This document shows positions 23,948-32,064 of a DNA stretch of 64,000 nt, piece after piece. The notes under the pieces were generated by a model, which worked only from the letters and a program-made list of their open reading frames with translations, was not told the origin of the DNA and made no database searches. Each line of letters begins with the position of its first letter. Position 1 is the stretch's first letter. The DNA is from Mycolicibacterium phocaicum (GTDB taxonomy: Bacteria; Actinomycetota; Actinomycetes; Mycobacteriales; Mycobacteriaceae): contig NZ_AP022616.1 in assembly GCF_010731115.1 (NCBI RefSeq), positions 2,666,001 to 2,730,000 on the forward strand, read 5' to 3'. The position numbers and the translations under genes were made by a program.

Positions 23948-24443
23948 GATCCGCCACCCGCCCCGCCTGCAGCGCGTCAGCCAATGTCCATGCGGAAATC
24001 CCGAGCAATGCAACGTCTTTGATCAGAAACTGGCCCGTCATCGACAGCGCAGGAAAGCCACCGGCAGCCACCTCGCCGATCCCCGGCGTAGTGAACAGAA
24101 AGCTGATCGTCGCGATGAACAACCCGACGGCGATCAGACTTCCGACCGCCGACACTCTCGGCCACCACGGCTTGACGGCAAGCAACACCGCAGTGCCGAC
24201 TTCGAGCACACCCAGCAGGGACGAGAATGTCGAGATGGAGAAGACGTCGTACATCCAACTCATGAATGGACTGTGCGCAACGAGCGGCTGAATACCTTGT
24301 GCCTCATACGAAGTGAACTTCAGCAGGCCGATCCAACCGATCACGACGACAAGGCCGTAGCGGGCAAGATGGCCGGCAATTCGACTCACCATGGCCTCTG
24401 ATGTCGCTGACAGTGTGTAGTCCCGAATCTTGGTCGCGGTCAT
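23940..24443 (-). CDS. DUF417 (YkgB/RclC-like) membrane protein
   Basis: 167 aa with four transmembrane segments. Signature YGLVVVIGWIGLLKFTSYEA and HSPFMSWMY match the YkgB/RclC group. E. coli RclC belongs to the reactive-chlorine resistance operon. First gene of the minus-strand operon; the divergent secreted-protein gene lies 178 bp away. GTAACG motifs face both ways in the gap (24520-24525 minus, 24545-24550 plus) and could be ECF -35 elements. Confidence 0.85.
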   Translation of the reverse strand: MTATKIRDYTLSATSEAMVSRIAGHLARYGLVVVIGWIGLLKFTSYEAQGIQPLVAHSPFMSWMYDVFSISTFSSLLGVLEVGTAVLLAVKPWWPRVSAVGSLIAVGLFIATISFLFTTPGIGEVAAGGFPALSMTGQFLIKDVALLGISAWTLADALQAGRVADRA

Positions 24444-24621
24444 TGGTTACCCCTTCAGCTCCCTCGCGGCGGGCTATCCGCCGACGATTACGAAACTGAG
24501 TGCGCTGCCACCACGTGAGCGTTACGCGACGGCAGAAATCGGCTGTAACGAAGGTGCGTCGCACCGACACTCAATCGGCGAAAGGGGCTGTCGCCCCACC
24601 ACGAAACGAGGAGTGCACATC

Positions 24622-24978
24622 ATGAGCAACGCCACCAACACCCTGAGCTTGAGAAAGATCACCCGCTGGGCCGTCGTCATCGGCGGCGCCGCGCTGACCC
24701 TCGCCGCCGCGCCGAATGCCGCGGCAAATTCCCAGATCCTGCCCACACCCGGTGACGGTCCGGCCAGTATCGCGGTTCAGCAGCTGCAAGCGGCGGGATA
24801 CGACGTGTCGATCAATTGGCTTGAGGGACATCCGAATGTTCCGCTGTCCGAGTGCAAGGTCGCCAGCATCTCCGGCTTGAAAGTCACGGTGACGGCGTCC
24901 GACGTCATGATGATGACGATGGAGCCCGGCGGTCTGAACACCGTCTACGTCGACATCGCCTGCCCTAACGCCAAATAG
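24622..24978 (+). CDS. Small secreted protein with a PASTA-like C-terminal fold
   Basis: 118 aa; ATG 24622 has GAGGAG at 9 bases. A Sec signal (basic NTLSLRKITRWA, hydrophobic VVIGGAALTLAAA, cleavage near AAA-NSQ) is followed by ~80 residues, including IAVQQLQAAGYDVSINWLEG and two cysteines (SECKVAS, DIACPNAK) that could pair outside the cell. The core resembles the mycobacterial PASTA-like small secreted family; the function is unknown. It lies inside the stress cluster and may belong to the same sigma regulon. Confidence 0.75.
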   Translation: MSNATNTLSLRKITRWAVVIGGAALTLAAAPNAAANSQILPTPGDGPASIAVQQLQAAGYDVSINWLEGHPNVPLSECKVASISGLKVTVTASDVMMMTMEPGGLNTVYVDIACPNAK

Positions 24979-24994
24979 GCGCTCGGCCGGTTCA

Positions 24995-25032
24995 CCGGCG
25001 CGCAGCAGGCCGCCTGTCCTGCTGCGCGCCGG
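24995..25032. terminator. Perfect 15-bp GC-rich hairpin between convergent genes
   Basis: Arms 24995-25009 and 25018-25032 (CCGGCGCGCAGCAGG and its complement) flank an 8-nt loop, 17 bases after the secreted-protein stop. No T run follows, as is common for mycobacterial terminators, and it could serve both converging transcripts. Confidence 0.6.
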
Positions 25033-25116
25033 CTGCCCATCGCGGCGCCGCAAACTCGATGTCTGACCGCATTCAGTCGGGCGCGGTGAATTAGGCTGCG
25101 TCGGAACAGATTACGA

Positions 25117-25563
25117 TCAAGAGCGTGGCCGGATCGGCGTGCCGTGGCCGAGCGCATCGCCCAAGGTCCAGATGGACACCCCGATGAGCACCAGATCCTT
25201 CAACAGGAACTGGCCGGGCAAGGCACCCAGGATCGGCACCGGACCGGCGTGCCCGGCGACGAGACCTGGAGTCGTGAACAGGAAGCTCAGCGTGCCGAGG
25301 AACAACACCACCGCCATCGCGCTGCCCACCGCCGACACTCGAGGCCACAGTGGGCGGACCGCGATGAGCGCCGCGGCGGCGATCTCGGCGGTGCCCAATG
25401 CCGCGGCGACGGCGTGGTGACTGAGTAGCTGATAGATCCACGACATCAGCGGACTGTGCTCGATCAGCACGTGAGCTTCCATCTTGACGAACTTGCCGAG
25501 GCCGATCCACGCCAATCCGACAACCAGCCCGTACCTGGCCACCGCCTGTCCGATGGTCGTCAT
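25117..25563 (-). CDS. DUF417 (YkgB/RclC-like) membrane protein, second paralogue
   Basis: 148 aa from ATG 25563; a TTG at 25596 would add 11 residues. Four transmembrane segments, with YGLVVGLAWIGLGKFVKMEA and HSPLMSWIYQLL closely following the paralogue at 23940-24443; RPLWPRVSAVGS is almost shared. A minus-strand -10 (TAGGTT, 25637-25642) lies just inside two TGTACN operators, so this copy is probably under the TetR regulator while its paralogue is in the sigma operon. Confidence 0.85.
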   Translation of the reverse strand: MTTIGQAVARYGLVVGLAWIGLGKFVKMEAHVLIEHSPLMSWIYQLLSHHAVAAALGTAEIAAAALIAVRPLWPRVSAVGSAMAVVLFLGTLSFLFTTPGLVAGHAGPVPILGALPGQFLLKDLVLIGVSIWTLGDALGHGTPIRPRS

Positions 25564-25646
25564 GCGGCGCGCCTGGACCGCCAGCTCAACAGTCAACGAA
25601 TCCGTCCCTCTGAAGCGATGAATGCCGCCCGCCGCGAACCTATCTA

Positions 25647-25683
25647 TGTACCGAACAGTACATCAACTGTACTTCGCAGTACA
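25647..25683. promoter_or_regulatory. Two TetR operators: TGTACC-N4-AGTACA and TGTACT-N4-AGTACA
   Basis: Sites at 25647-25662 and 25668-25683 are spaced 21 bp centre to centre (two helical turns), so two dimers could bind the same face. They match the site at the TetR gene itself. They cover the -35 region of the DUF417 promoter and lie upstream of the SDR promoter. Confidence 0.65.
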
Positions 25684-25726
25684 CAATCGACACAGAGCGA
25701 AGGCGGATTTCGCAGCACCACTCGAA

Positions 25727-25754
25727 TTTCAGGTGTATACAAATTTGTTAATCT
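25727..25754 (+). promoter_or_regulatory. SDR promoter with internal palindrome
   Basis: A -35-like TTTCAG (25727-25732), 16-bp spacer and -10 TAATCT (25749-25754) are present. The spacer holds the perfect 10-bp palindrome ACAAATTTGT (25739-25748) and TGTATACA, a possible site for another regulator. Confidence 0.4.
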
Positions 25755-25811
25755 GTTCACACCCGCGGCGCCGCAGCCTGCCGAGCCGTCGATCACGCCA
25801 GGGAGAAACCA

Positions 25812-26576
25812 GTGACCACACAGCGCAACGCCCTCATCGTCGGTGGCGCATCCGGTATCGGCTGGGCCACTGCCCGGGGCCTGGCTGCGCAGGGCTACCG
25901 CGTCACCATTGCCGACCGGAAAGCCGAACTCGCCGAGGCCCGCGCCGCCGAACTCGGTACACCGCACACGGCGGTCACGGTCGAGGTGACCGACGAGGCG
26001 TCCGTCGCCGCCGCCTTCGAGCAGGCCGGCGAGCTCGACGCCGTCGTCAGCTGCGCCGGATTCTCGACCTTCGGGCTCATCGTGGACACGCCGGTCGAAG
26101 ATTTCCGTGCCGTCGTCGACTGCTGCCTGACCGGTTCCTTCATCGTGACCAAGTACGCCGGACGGCAGCTCCGCGAAGGCGGGTCACTGGTGTGCATCTC
26201 GTCGCTCAACGGGCGCCAGCCGGCCATCGGTATGAGCGCCTACAGCGCCGCCAAGGCGGGCCTGTCGATGCTCACCGAGGTGGCCGCATTAGAGTTGGGC
26301 CCTAAGGGAATTCGCGTCAACGCCGTCGCCCCGGGCTTCGTGCACACGCCGCTGACCGAAGGTGCGGCGATGGTTCCCGGCGTCGTCGACGAGTACGTGG
26401 AGAACACCGCGCTGGGCCGCGCCGGTACGCCCGAGGACATCGCGAACGCCGTGCTGTTCCTGTGCTCGGAGCAGTCGTCATGGATGACGGGCGAGGTGCT
26501 CGACCTCAACGGCGGCGCCCACCTGAAGCGCTACCCCGACATCATGAGCCACATCCTCAAGCTCGCGTCGGGATAA
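25812..26576 (+). CDS. Short-chain dehydrogenase/reductase
   Basis: 254 aa from GTG 25812, with GGGAGA at 6 bases. Cofactor loop GGASGIGWA; ADRK after beta 2, which suggests NAD(H)/NADP ambiguity; catalytic SS-X-NG...Y-SAAKAG with Ser near 143 and Tyr near 157; PGFVHTPLT after it. A classical SDR of unknown substrate. Operator content places it with the TetR/peroxiredoxin group, perhaps a carbonyl detoxification enzyme. Confidence 0.9.
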   Translation: MTTQRNALIVGGASGIGWATARGLAAQGYRVTIADRKAELAEARAAELGTPHTAVTVEVTDEASVAAAFEQAGELDAVVSCAGFSTFGLIVDTPVEDFRAVVDCCLTGSFIVTKYAGRQLREGGSLVCISSLNGRQPAIGMSAYSAAKAGLSMLTEVAALELGPKGIRVNAVAPGFVHTPLTEGAAMVPGVVDEYVENTALGRAGTPEDIANAVLFLCSEQSSWMTGEVLDLNGGAHLKRYPDIMSHILKLASG

Positions 26577-26608
26577 CAACCGGCGGCAGATCCGTCAGAA
26601 TCACCGTC

Positions 26609-27832
26609 ATGGACACCGACTTCACGGTCACCCAGAAGCGGGCGCTCGCCGTCGCGACGATCCTGGCGGTCGGATTCGGCGCGTACTTCCTGCGCGGGCA
26701 GTTCATGCTGGTCGTAGTGGCCGGAGTGGTGGCCTATCTGTTCACCCCGTTGTTCCGCCGACTGTCGGCACGGCTGAGCACCGGCCTGTCGGCCACACTG
26801 ACCCTGCTGGCGGCGCTGCTCGTGGTGGTCGTGCCGATCAGCGGGGCCGTCGCCATCGGCGTCGTCCAGATCACCACCATGATCCGCAACGTGTCGGACT
26901 GGGTCAGCCGCAACGACATGGGCGCGCTGGGCACCCGGGCGCTGCAGGCCGCCAACGACCTGCTGGCGCAAATTCCGTACCTGCACCACGTCACGCTGAC
27001 GCCCGAGTCGGTGCAGAAATGGATCGTCAGCTTCGCGCAGCGCGCCGGCGAGTGGGGCCTGAACGTGCTGCAGACCGCGGCGGGCGGGCTGTTCGGCGCG
27101 TTGGCCGGTGCCGTGATCTTCATCTACGTGTTCATCTCGATGCTGGTCAACGGCGATGAACTGATCCTGCTGATCCGTCGGCTCAACCCCCTCGGCGAGG
27201 ACGTCACCGACCTGTACCTGGCCAAGATGGGCGCGATGGTGCGCGGCACGGTCCTCGGCCAGTTCGTCATCGCCCTGGCCCAAGGTGTTTCGGGCGCGAT
27301 CTCGATCTACATCGCGGGCTTCCACGACGGATTCTTCATCTTCGCGATCCTGCTGAGCGCGCTGTCGGTGATCCCGCTGGGCGGTGGCATCGTCAGCATC
27401 CCGTTCGGCATCGGCCTGGCGCTGTTCGGCAACGTCGGCGGCGGCCTGTTCGTGATCCTGTTCCACGTCCTCGTGGTCACGAACATCGACAATGTGCTGC
27501 GGCCCATCCTGGTGCCCAAGGCGGCCCGGCTGGATTCGGCACTGATGCTGCTCTCGGTGTTCTCCGGGATCGCGATGTTCGGTTTCCTGGGCCTGGTGAT
27601 CGGCCCCGTGCTGATGATCGTCGTGGTCACCACGATCAGCGTGTATCTCGCTGTCTACAAAGGTGTTCCGTTGAGCGAGCCGGAATCCGACGCACCCCAC
27701 GCCCCGGGCCGTCTCGGACGGCTCATCGCCGCGATCCGGGCCCGTCGCACGCCGCCGGCTAAGGCAGCGGCTGCGCCTTCTGCGTCGCCTCAGCCAGAGT
27801 CCGATAGTCCGCCGGATTCGCCGAACCACTGA
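26609..27832 (+). CDS. AI-2E family permease-like membrane protein (Rv1101c-like)
   Basis: 407 aa; ATG 26609 is chosen because earlier in-frame starts lie inside the SDR. Seven to eight transmembrane segments; the family core LIRRLNPLGEDVTDLYLAKM and the long C-terminal NIDNVLRPILVPKAARLDSALMLLS region split by quotable LRPILVPKA and GLVIGPVLM are present. A Pro/Ala-rich tail follows. The family includes TqsA and sodium/proton antiporters; the substrate is not predictable. Its 3' end overlaps the opposing gene by 74 bp. Confidence 0.88.
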   Translation: MDTDFTVTQKRALAVATILAVGFGAYFLRGQFMLVVVAGVVAYLFTPLFRRLSARLSTGLSATLTLLAALLVVVVPISGAVAIGVVQITTMIRNVSDWVSRNDMGALGTRALQAANDLLAQIPYLHHVTLTPESVQKWIVSFAQRAGEWGLNVLQTAAGGLFGALAGAVIFIYVFISMLVNGDELILLIRRLNPLGEDVTDLYLAKMGAMVRGTVLGQFVIALAQGVSGAISIYIAGFHDGFFIFAILLSALSVIPLGGGIVSIPFGIGLALFGNVGGGLFVILFHVLVVTNIDNVLRPILVPKAARLDSALMLLSVFSGIAMFGFLGLVIGPVLMIVVVTTISVYLAVYKGVPLSEPESDAPHAPGRLGRLIAAIRARRTPPAKAAAAPSASPQPESDSPPDSPNH

Positions 27833-28457
27833 CCGCGACCTGCGCCGGGCCCGTCGGCCCGTCGAGCTTCGCGGTCCAGATCGGTTCGGTGCCCTGCTGG
27901 TCTTCGCCGGCACCTTCGTACACCACCCAGTGCACGCCGCCGATGTCCTGCGCACCGGTCGGGTACATGCCGGTGTGGATCGAGGACACCAGCTTCTCCT
28001 CGTCGGCGTTGCTCTGGACGAGCGCCACGAACATGCCGGCAGCGGTCAGATAGCCGACCTTGGACGTCAGCGCGCGCGTCGGCTGCTTGGTGACGGGATC
28101 GGTGCGGCCGGCTTCGATGGCACCGCGCGACCCCGAATTGGCGTGCCAACCCGACGGCAGCTGCGGCACCCGGATCGGGATGCGGAGCGCCGCGGCATCG
28201 GCTTTGAGCGCGGCCGGGGCGTCGTACTGCGGTGCCGGCCCCTTGCCCGGGCCCTGCGGCGCGAACGAGCACATCCCGAGCATCCCGGCCAGCGCGATAC
28301 ACGCCACCACCAGCGGGGCGATGGACCAGAACATGTCCCGGCCGTCCTGCAGCAGCCGGTCCTTCGCCGGGCGCGGCACCGGCACCGACTGGCCCTCGGC
28401 GACCGCCTCGGGTGCGGACAGCGGCTGACCCTCGGGTTCCGGGGATGATGACGTCAC
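27759..28457 (-). CDS. DUF4245 single-pass membrane protein (Rv1100-like)
   Basis: 232 aa from GTG 28457. A cytoplasmic Pro/Glu-rich ~40 residues precede one transmembrane helix (APLVVACIALAGMLGMCSF) and an exported DUF4245 domain with PQLPSGWHANSGSRG, VGYLTAAGMFVALVQSN and GVHWVVYEG. The function is unknown. The coding end overlaps the AI-2E gene tail to tail by 74 bp. It is divergent from glpX across 54 bp. Confidence 0.85.
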   Translation of the reverse strand: MTSSSPEPEGQPLSAPEAVAEGQSVPVPRPAKDRLLQDGRDMFWSIAPLVVACIALAGMLGMCSFAPQGPGKGPAPQYDAPAALKADAAALRIPIRVPQLPSGWHANSGSRGAIEAGRTDPVTKQPTRALTSKVGYLTAAGMFVALVQSNADEEKLVSSIHTGMYPTGAQDIGGVHWVVYEGAGEDQQGTEPIWTAKLDGPTGPAQVAVSGSANPADYRTLAEATQKAQPLP

Positions 28458-28511
28458 GGTGCTCAGTATCCCAGCTCCCCGGGGCGCACCGGCTAATGGG
28501 ACAATCTGCGC

Positions 28512-29540
28512 ATGACGCCTTCGCGCCGGGAAGCCCCAGACCGCAACCTCGCTCTCGAACTGGTCCGCGTGACCGAAGCCGGCGCCATGGCCGCCGGCCG
28601 TTGGGTCGGCCGCGGTGATAAGGAAGGCGGTGACGGCGCGGCCGTCGACGCCATGCGTGAGCTGGTCAATTCGGTCTCGATGCGCGGTGTCGTGGTCATC
28701 GGTGAGGGCGAGAAGGACCACGCGCCGATGCTCTACAACGGCGAAGAGGTCGGCAACGGCGACGGTCCCGACTGCGACTTCGCCGTCGACCCCGTCGACG
28801 GCACCACCCTGATGAGCAAGGGCATGCCCAACGCCATCTCGGTGCTGGCGGTCTCCGAGCGCGGCACCATGTTCGACCCGTCGGCCGTCTTCTACATGAA
28901 CAAGATCGCCGTCGGCCCCGACGCCGCCGACGTCATCGACATCACCGCGCCCATCGGCGAGAACATCCGCCGCGTCGCCAAGCGCCTCAACGAGTCCGTC
29001 GCCGACGTCACGGTGTGCATCCTGGACCGGCCCCGGCACGCCCAGCTGATCAGCGAGGTCCGCGAGGCCGGCGCCCGCATCCGGCTGATCTCCGACGGCG
29101 ACGTCGCCGGCGCCATCTCGGCCTGCCGCCCCGAGTCGGGCACCGACATCCTGGCCGGCATCGGCGGCACGCCGGAGGGCATCATCGCCGCGGCCGCCAT
29201 CCGCTGCATGGGCGGCGCGATCCAGGCCGTCCTGGCCCCCACCGACGACGATGAGCGCCAGCGCGCCCTCGACCGCGGCTACGACCTCGAGCGCGTGCTG
29301 ACCACCGAAGACCTGGTCGCCGGCGACAACGTCTTCTTCTGCGCCACCGGCGTCACCGACGGCGACCTGCTCAACGGTGTGCGTTACTTCGCCGGCGGTT
29401 GCACCACCCAGTCGATCGTCATGCGCTCGAAGTCTGGCACCGTCCGGATGATCGAGGCCTACCACCGGCTGTCCAAGCTCAACGAGTACTCCGCGGTGGA
29501 CTTCACCGGAGACCTCTCCGCCGCACACCCCCTGCCGTAG
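28512..29540 (+). CDS. glpX: Class II fructose-1,6-bisphosphatase
   Basis: 342 aa. It hydrolyses fructose-1,6-bisphosphate in gluconeogenesis. Family motifs are [56 protein letters not shown] and [12 protein letters not shown]. Mycobacteria use this class as the main FBPase. Followed after 29 bp by fumarase, so both gluconeogenic steps are likely on one transcript. Confidence 0.96.
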   Translation: MTPSRREAPDRNLALELVRVTEAGAMAAGRWVGRGDKEGGDGAAVDAMRELVNSVSMRGVVVIGEGEKDHAPMLYNGEEVGNGDGPDCDFAVDPVDGTTLMSKGMPNAISVLAVSERGTMFDPSAVFYMNKIAVGPDAADVIDITAPIGENIRRVAKRLNESVADVTVCILDRPRHAQLISEVREAGARIRLISDGDVAGAISACRPESGTDILAGIGGTPEGIIAAAAIRCMGGAIQAVLAPTDDDERQRALDRGYDLERVLTTEDLVAGDNVFFCATGVTDGDLLNGVRYFAGGCTTQSIVMRSKSGTVRMIEAYHRLSKLNEYSAVDFTGDLSAAHPLP

Positions 29541-29569
29541 TTTCCGTTCACCTCAACCAAAGGGAGCAC

Positions 29570-30982
29570 ATGTCCGACAACGTTGTCGAAGCCGAGTACC
29601 GGATCGAGCACGACACCATGGGCGAAGTCCGGGTGCCGATCAACGCCCTGTGGCGCGCGCAGACGCAGCGGGCCGTGGAGAACTTCCCGATCTCGTTCCG
29701 CGGCCTCGAGCGCACCCAGATCCGCGCACTGGGTCTGCTCAAAGGCGCCTGCGCACAGGTCAACAAGGACCTGGGCCTGCTGGACCCCGAGAAGGCCGAC
29801 GCGATCATCGCCGCCGCCGGTGAGATCGCCGACGGTCTGCACGACGACCAATTCCCCATCGACGTGTTCCAGACCGGCTCGGGCACCAGCTCGAACATGA
29901 ACGCCAACGAGGTCATCGCCTCCATCGCGGCCCGCAACGGCGTCGAGGTCCACCCCAACGACCACGTCAACATGTCGCAGAGCTCCAACGACACCTTCCC
30001 CACCGCCACGCACATCGCGGCGACGGAAGCCGCTGTGCGCCACCTGATCCCGGCGCTCGAGGTGCTGCACGAGTCGCTGGCCAACAAGGCCCGCGCGTGG
30101 CGCACCGTCGTCAAGTCCGGCCGTACCCACCTCATGGACGCCGTGCCCGTCACCCTGGGCCAGGAGTTCGGTGGTTACGCCCGTCAGATCGAGGCCGGCA
30201 TCGAGCGCGTCAAGGCGACGCTGCCCCGTCTGGGTGAGCTGGCCATCGGCGGCACCGCCGTCGGCACCGGCCTGAACGCCCCCGACGGCTTCGGCGCCAA
30301 GGTCGTCGAGGTGCTGGTGAACCAGACCGGCATCGCCGAACTGCGCACCGCCGCAGACTCTTTCGAGGCCCAGGCCGCCCGCGACGGACTCGTCGAGGCG
30401 TCCGGCGCGCTGAAGACCATCGCGGTGTCGCTCACCAAGATCGCCAACGACGTGCGCTGGATGGGCTCGGGCCCGCTGACCGGCCTCGGCGAAATCCAGC
30501 TGCCGGACCTGCAGCCGGGCAGCTCGATCATGCCGGGCAAGGTGAATCCTGTTCTGCCCGAAGCGGTTACCCAGGTCGCCGCGCAGGTCATCGGCAACGA
30601 CGCGGCCGTCACCGTCGGCGGCCTATCGGGCGCCTTCGAGCTGAACGTCTACATCCCGATGATGGCCCGCAATGTGCTCGAGTCCTTCACGCTGCTGTCC
30701 AACGTGTCGCGGCTGTTCGCGTCCAAGTGCATCGACGGCCTCGTCGCCAACGAGGACCACCTGCGCACGCTGGCGGAGTCGTCGCCGTCGATCGTGACGC
30801 CGCTGAACTCGGCCATCGGCTACGAAGAGGCCGCCAAGGTCGCCAAGGAAGCCCTCAAGGAGAAGAAGACCATCCGGCAGACGGTCATCGACCGCGGCCT
30901 GATCGGCGAGAACCTCTCCCTGGCCGAGCTGGACAAGCGTCTCGACGTGCTGGCCATGGCGAAGGTCAAGGACGGCGAGTAG
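29570..30982 (+). CDS. fumC: Class II fumarate hydratase
   Basis: 470 aa; ATG 29570 has AAGGGAG at 6 bases; the longer frame runs into glpX. It interconverts fumarate and malate. The signature [12 protein letters not shown] holds the mobile-loop serine; the first conserved regions [14 protein letters not shown] and [15 protein letters not shown] are intact. Called fum in M. tuberculosis (Rv1098c). Confidence 0.96.
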   Translation: MSDNVVEAEYRIEHDTMGEVRVPINALWRAQTQRAVENFPISFRGLERTQIRALGLLKGACAQVNKDLGLLDPEKADAIIAAAGEIADGLHDDQFPIDVFQTGSGTSSNMNANEVIASIAARNGVEVHPNDHVNMSQSSNDTFPTATHIAATEAAVRHLIPALEVLHESLANKARAWRTVVKSGRTHLMDAVPVTLGQEFGGYARQIEAGIERVKATLPRLGELAIGGTAVGTGLNAPDGFGAKVVEVLVNQTGIAELRTAADSFEAQAARDGLVEASGALKTIAVSLTKIANDVRWMGSGPLTGLGEIQLPDLQPGSSIMPGKVNPVLPEAVTQVAAQVIGNDAAVTVGGLSGAFELNVYIPMMARNVLESFTLLSNVSRLFASKCIDGLVANEDHLRTLAESSPSIVTPLNSAIGYEEAAKVAKEALKEKKTIRQTVIDRGLIGENLSLAELDKRLDVLAMAKVKDGE

Positions 30983-31000
30983 TTTTCTGCGCTGAGCCGC

Positions 31001-31040
31001 GAAGCCCCCAGAATCCCTGGATTCTGGGGGCTTCGTGTTT
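31001..31040 (+). terminator. Strong intrinsic terminator after fumC
   Basis: A perfect 16-bp stem (GAAGCCCCCAGAATCC, 31001-31016, with its complement 31019-31034), a 2-base loop, then GTGTTT. It lies 19 bases after the stop. Confidence 0.85.
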
Positions 31041-31157
31041 CGCCGGAATTCACGTCCAGGGTGCGTACAGATCGTCAGATCCGCGGGCGGGAGGCGCTGG
31101 CGGCACAGTCGCGAGGCTCCGCCCGCTGGGCACTCGACAAGCAAATGCCCTGTGCCC

Positions 31158-31290
31158 GTTGACTTTGCGGTTATGCAGACAAAGTTCGAGTAGCGCGGAT
31201 CCTGAGCGCACGATCAACGCGAGGCCGACATTGATTCCGCGGCTACGGCGCAAAATCCCGAGTGGACATGACCGTGAGCGCAGGATCAAT
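31158..31290. repeat. Two tandem 61-bp dyad repeat units (family A, locus 2)
   Basis: Units 31158-31218 and 31230-31290 repeat the architecture of 18681-18813 exactly: 61-bp units, 11-bp spacer, ends (G/A)TTGA-Y-YYYGCG and CGCAN(G)ATCAA(C/T). Interiors share AAA.TTCGAG or AAATCCCGAG and CCTGAGCGCA/CCGTGAGCGCA. Together with the terminator this fills the 434-base gap between fumC and the next gene; nothing else is seen there. Confidence 0.8.
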
Positions 31291-31416
31291 GGGACAGATT
31301 AGCCCGCTCGGCAGCCGCCAGCTCACATCGCAGGTGAAGCGAATGTGAACAGCTCCTTACTGGACAGATACTGCCGGGAAACGGGATTCGACCCGTGCGT
31401 TTGCAATTGTGTTGCA

Positions 31417-31776
31417 ATGACGGCCGAGCTCACCGATTCGCACCGAGGTGCCCGGCTGGATGCCGTCCCGTGCATGACGCACGGCCGCTTCTACATGCCG
31501 CACACGCACACCGGCGAGCGGCTGCCCAAACCCCAGGCCGAGGTCCTCAAACTCGTGACGACAGCACCGGGTCAACGGAATGCCGATGTCCTGCAGGCCA
31601 AGTTGTTCATCGAACTGCTCGAGGACGAACTGGCCGAGTTGCACCTGCAACTGGCGGTGACGGAGCGCCGGGCGGCCAAGCAGGGCGCCGACAAGCATCT
31701 CGAGGTACTACGCGGGCGCATCGCCGATCTCCTGGCGATGGTCGACGCGATCGTCGACCGCTTCCCCACCGCGTAG
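31417..31776 (+). CDS. Hypothetical protein, C-terminal coiled coil
   Basis: 119 aa from ATG 31417; a start at 31345 would add a Cys-rich 24 residues that look unlike protein. No family recognised. Residues ~20-40 have CMTHGRFYMPHTHTGERLP with a Cys and three His that could bind a metal. From ~55 the chain is one long amphipathic helix (LFIELLEDELAELHLQL, then LEVLRGRIADLLAMVDAI), a likely coiled coil. It lies between the repeat pair and an unassigned stretch. Confidence 0.5.
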   Translation: MTAELTDSHRGARLDAVPCMTHGRFYMPHTHTGERLPKPQAEVLKLVTTAPGQRNADVLQAKLFIELLEDELAELHLQLAVTERRAAKQGADKHLEVLRGRIADLLAMVDAIVDRFPTA

Positions 31777-32064
31777 CTCCGCCGCGAGTCAGCTCGTCAG
31801 ATCGTGGCTCAGCAGATGCGTTGGCGCCCGAGTCGGGCGGAAAAAGTCCGTGAGTTCAATCGCGATGACCAACCACCGGTGGTGATTGAACCCAGGGACG
31901 TCCAGCGGCCGGAAAAGGTACCTGACTTCAGTCAGGGCAGCCACGCCCCACCACGATTGAAGCCACGTACATCTGATGCTCGAGGCACCCACGTATATGT
32001 CGCGGCCACTCAAAACGTTTCGGGTTGTCGATGCGAGCGCGTACCTGAAACCGCCCCGGCGTGA
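31777..32064. other. Unassigned intergenic stretch
   Basis: 288 bases with no gene I can support; short frames on both strands have no homology or ribosome site. It contains a dyad TTCAATC...GATTGAA around 31855-31888 enclosing ACCACCGGTGGT, and a nearby ACGATTGAAGCCAC echo, which may be a decayed repeat or regulatory RNA. Confidence 0.35.

Noticed and set aside
26531..27955. A 474-codon frame on the minus strand rich in Asp, His, Gln and Arg
   Set aside because: Antisense shadow of the AI-2E permease.
31050..31289. A 79-codon minus-strand frame after fumC
   Set aside because: It is generated by the 61-bp repeat pair and not by a gene.
31804..32064. An 86-codon frame on the plus strand in the gap before the deacetylase
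   Set aside because: No start context, no recognisable fold, and an overlapping frame on the other strand looks equally likely.
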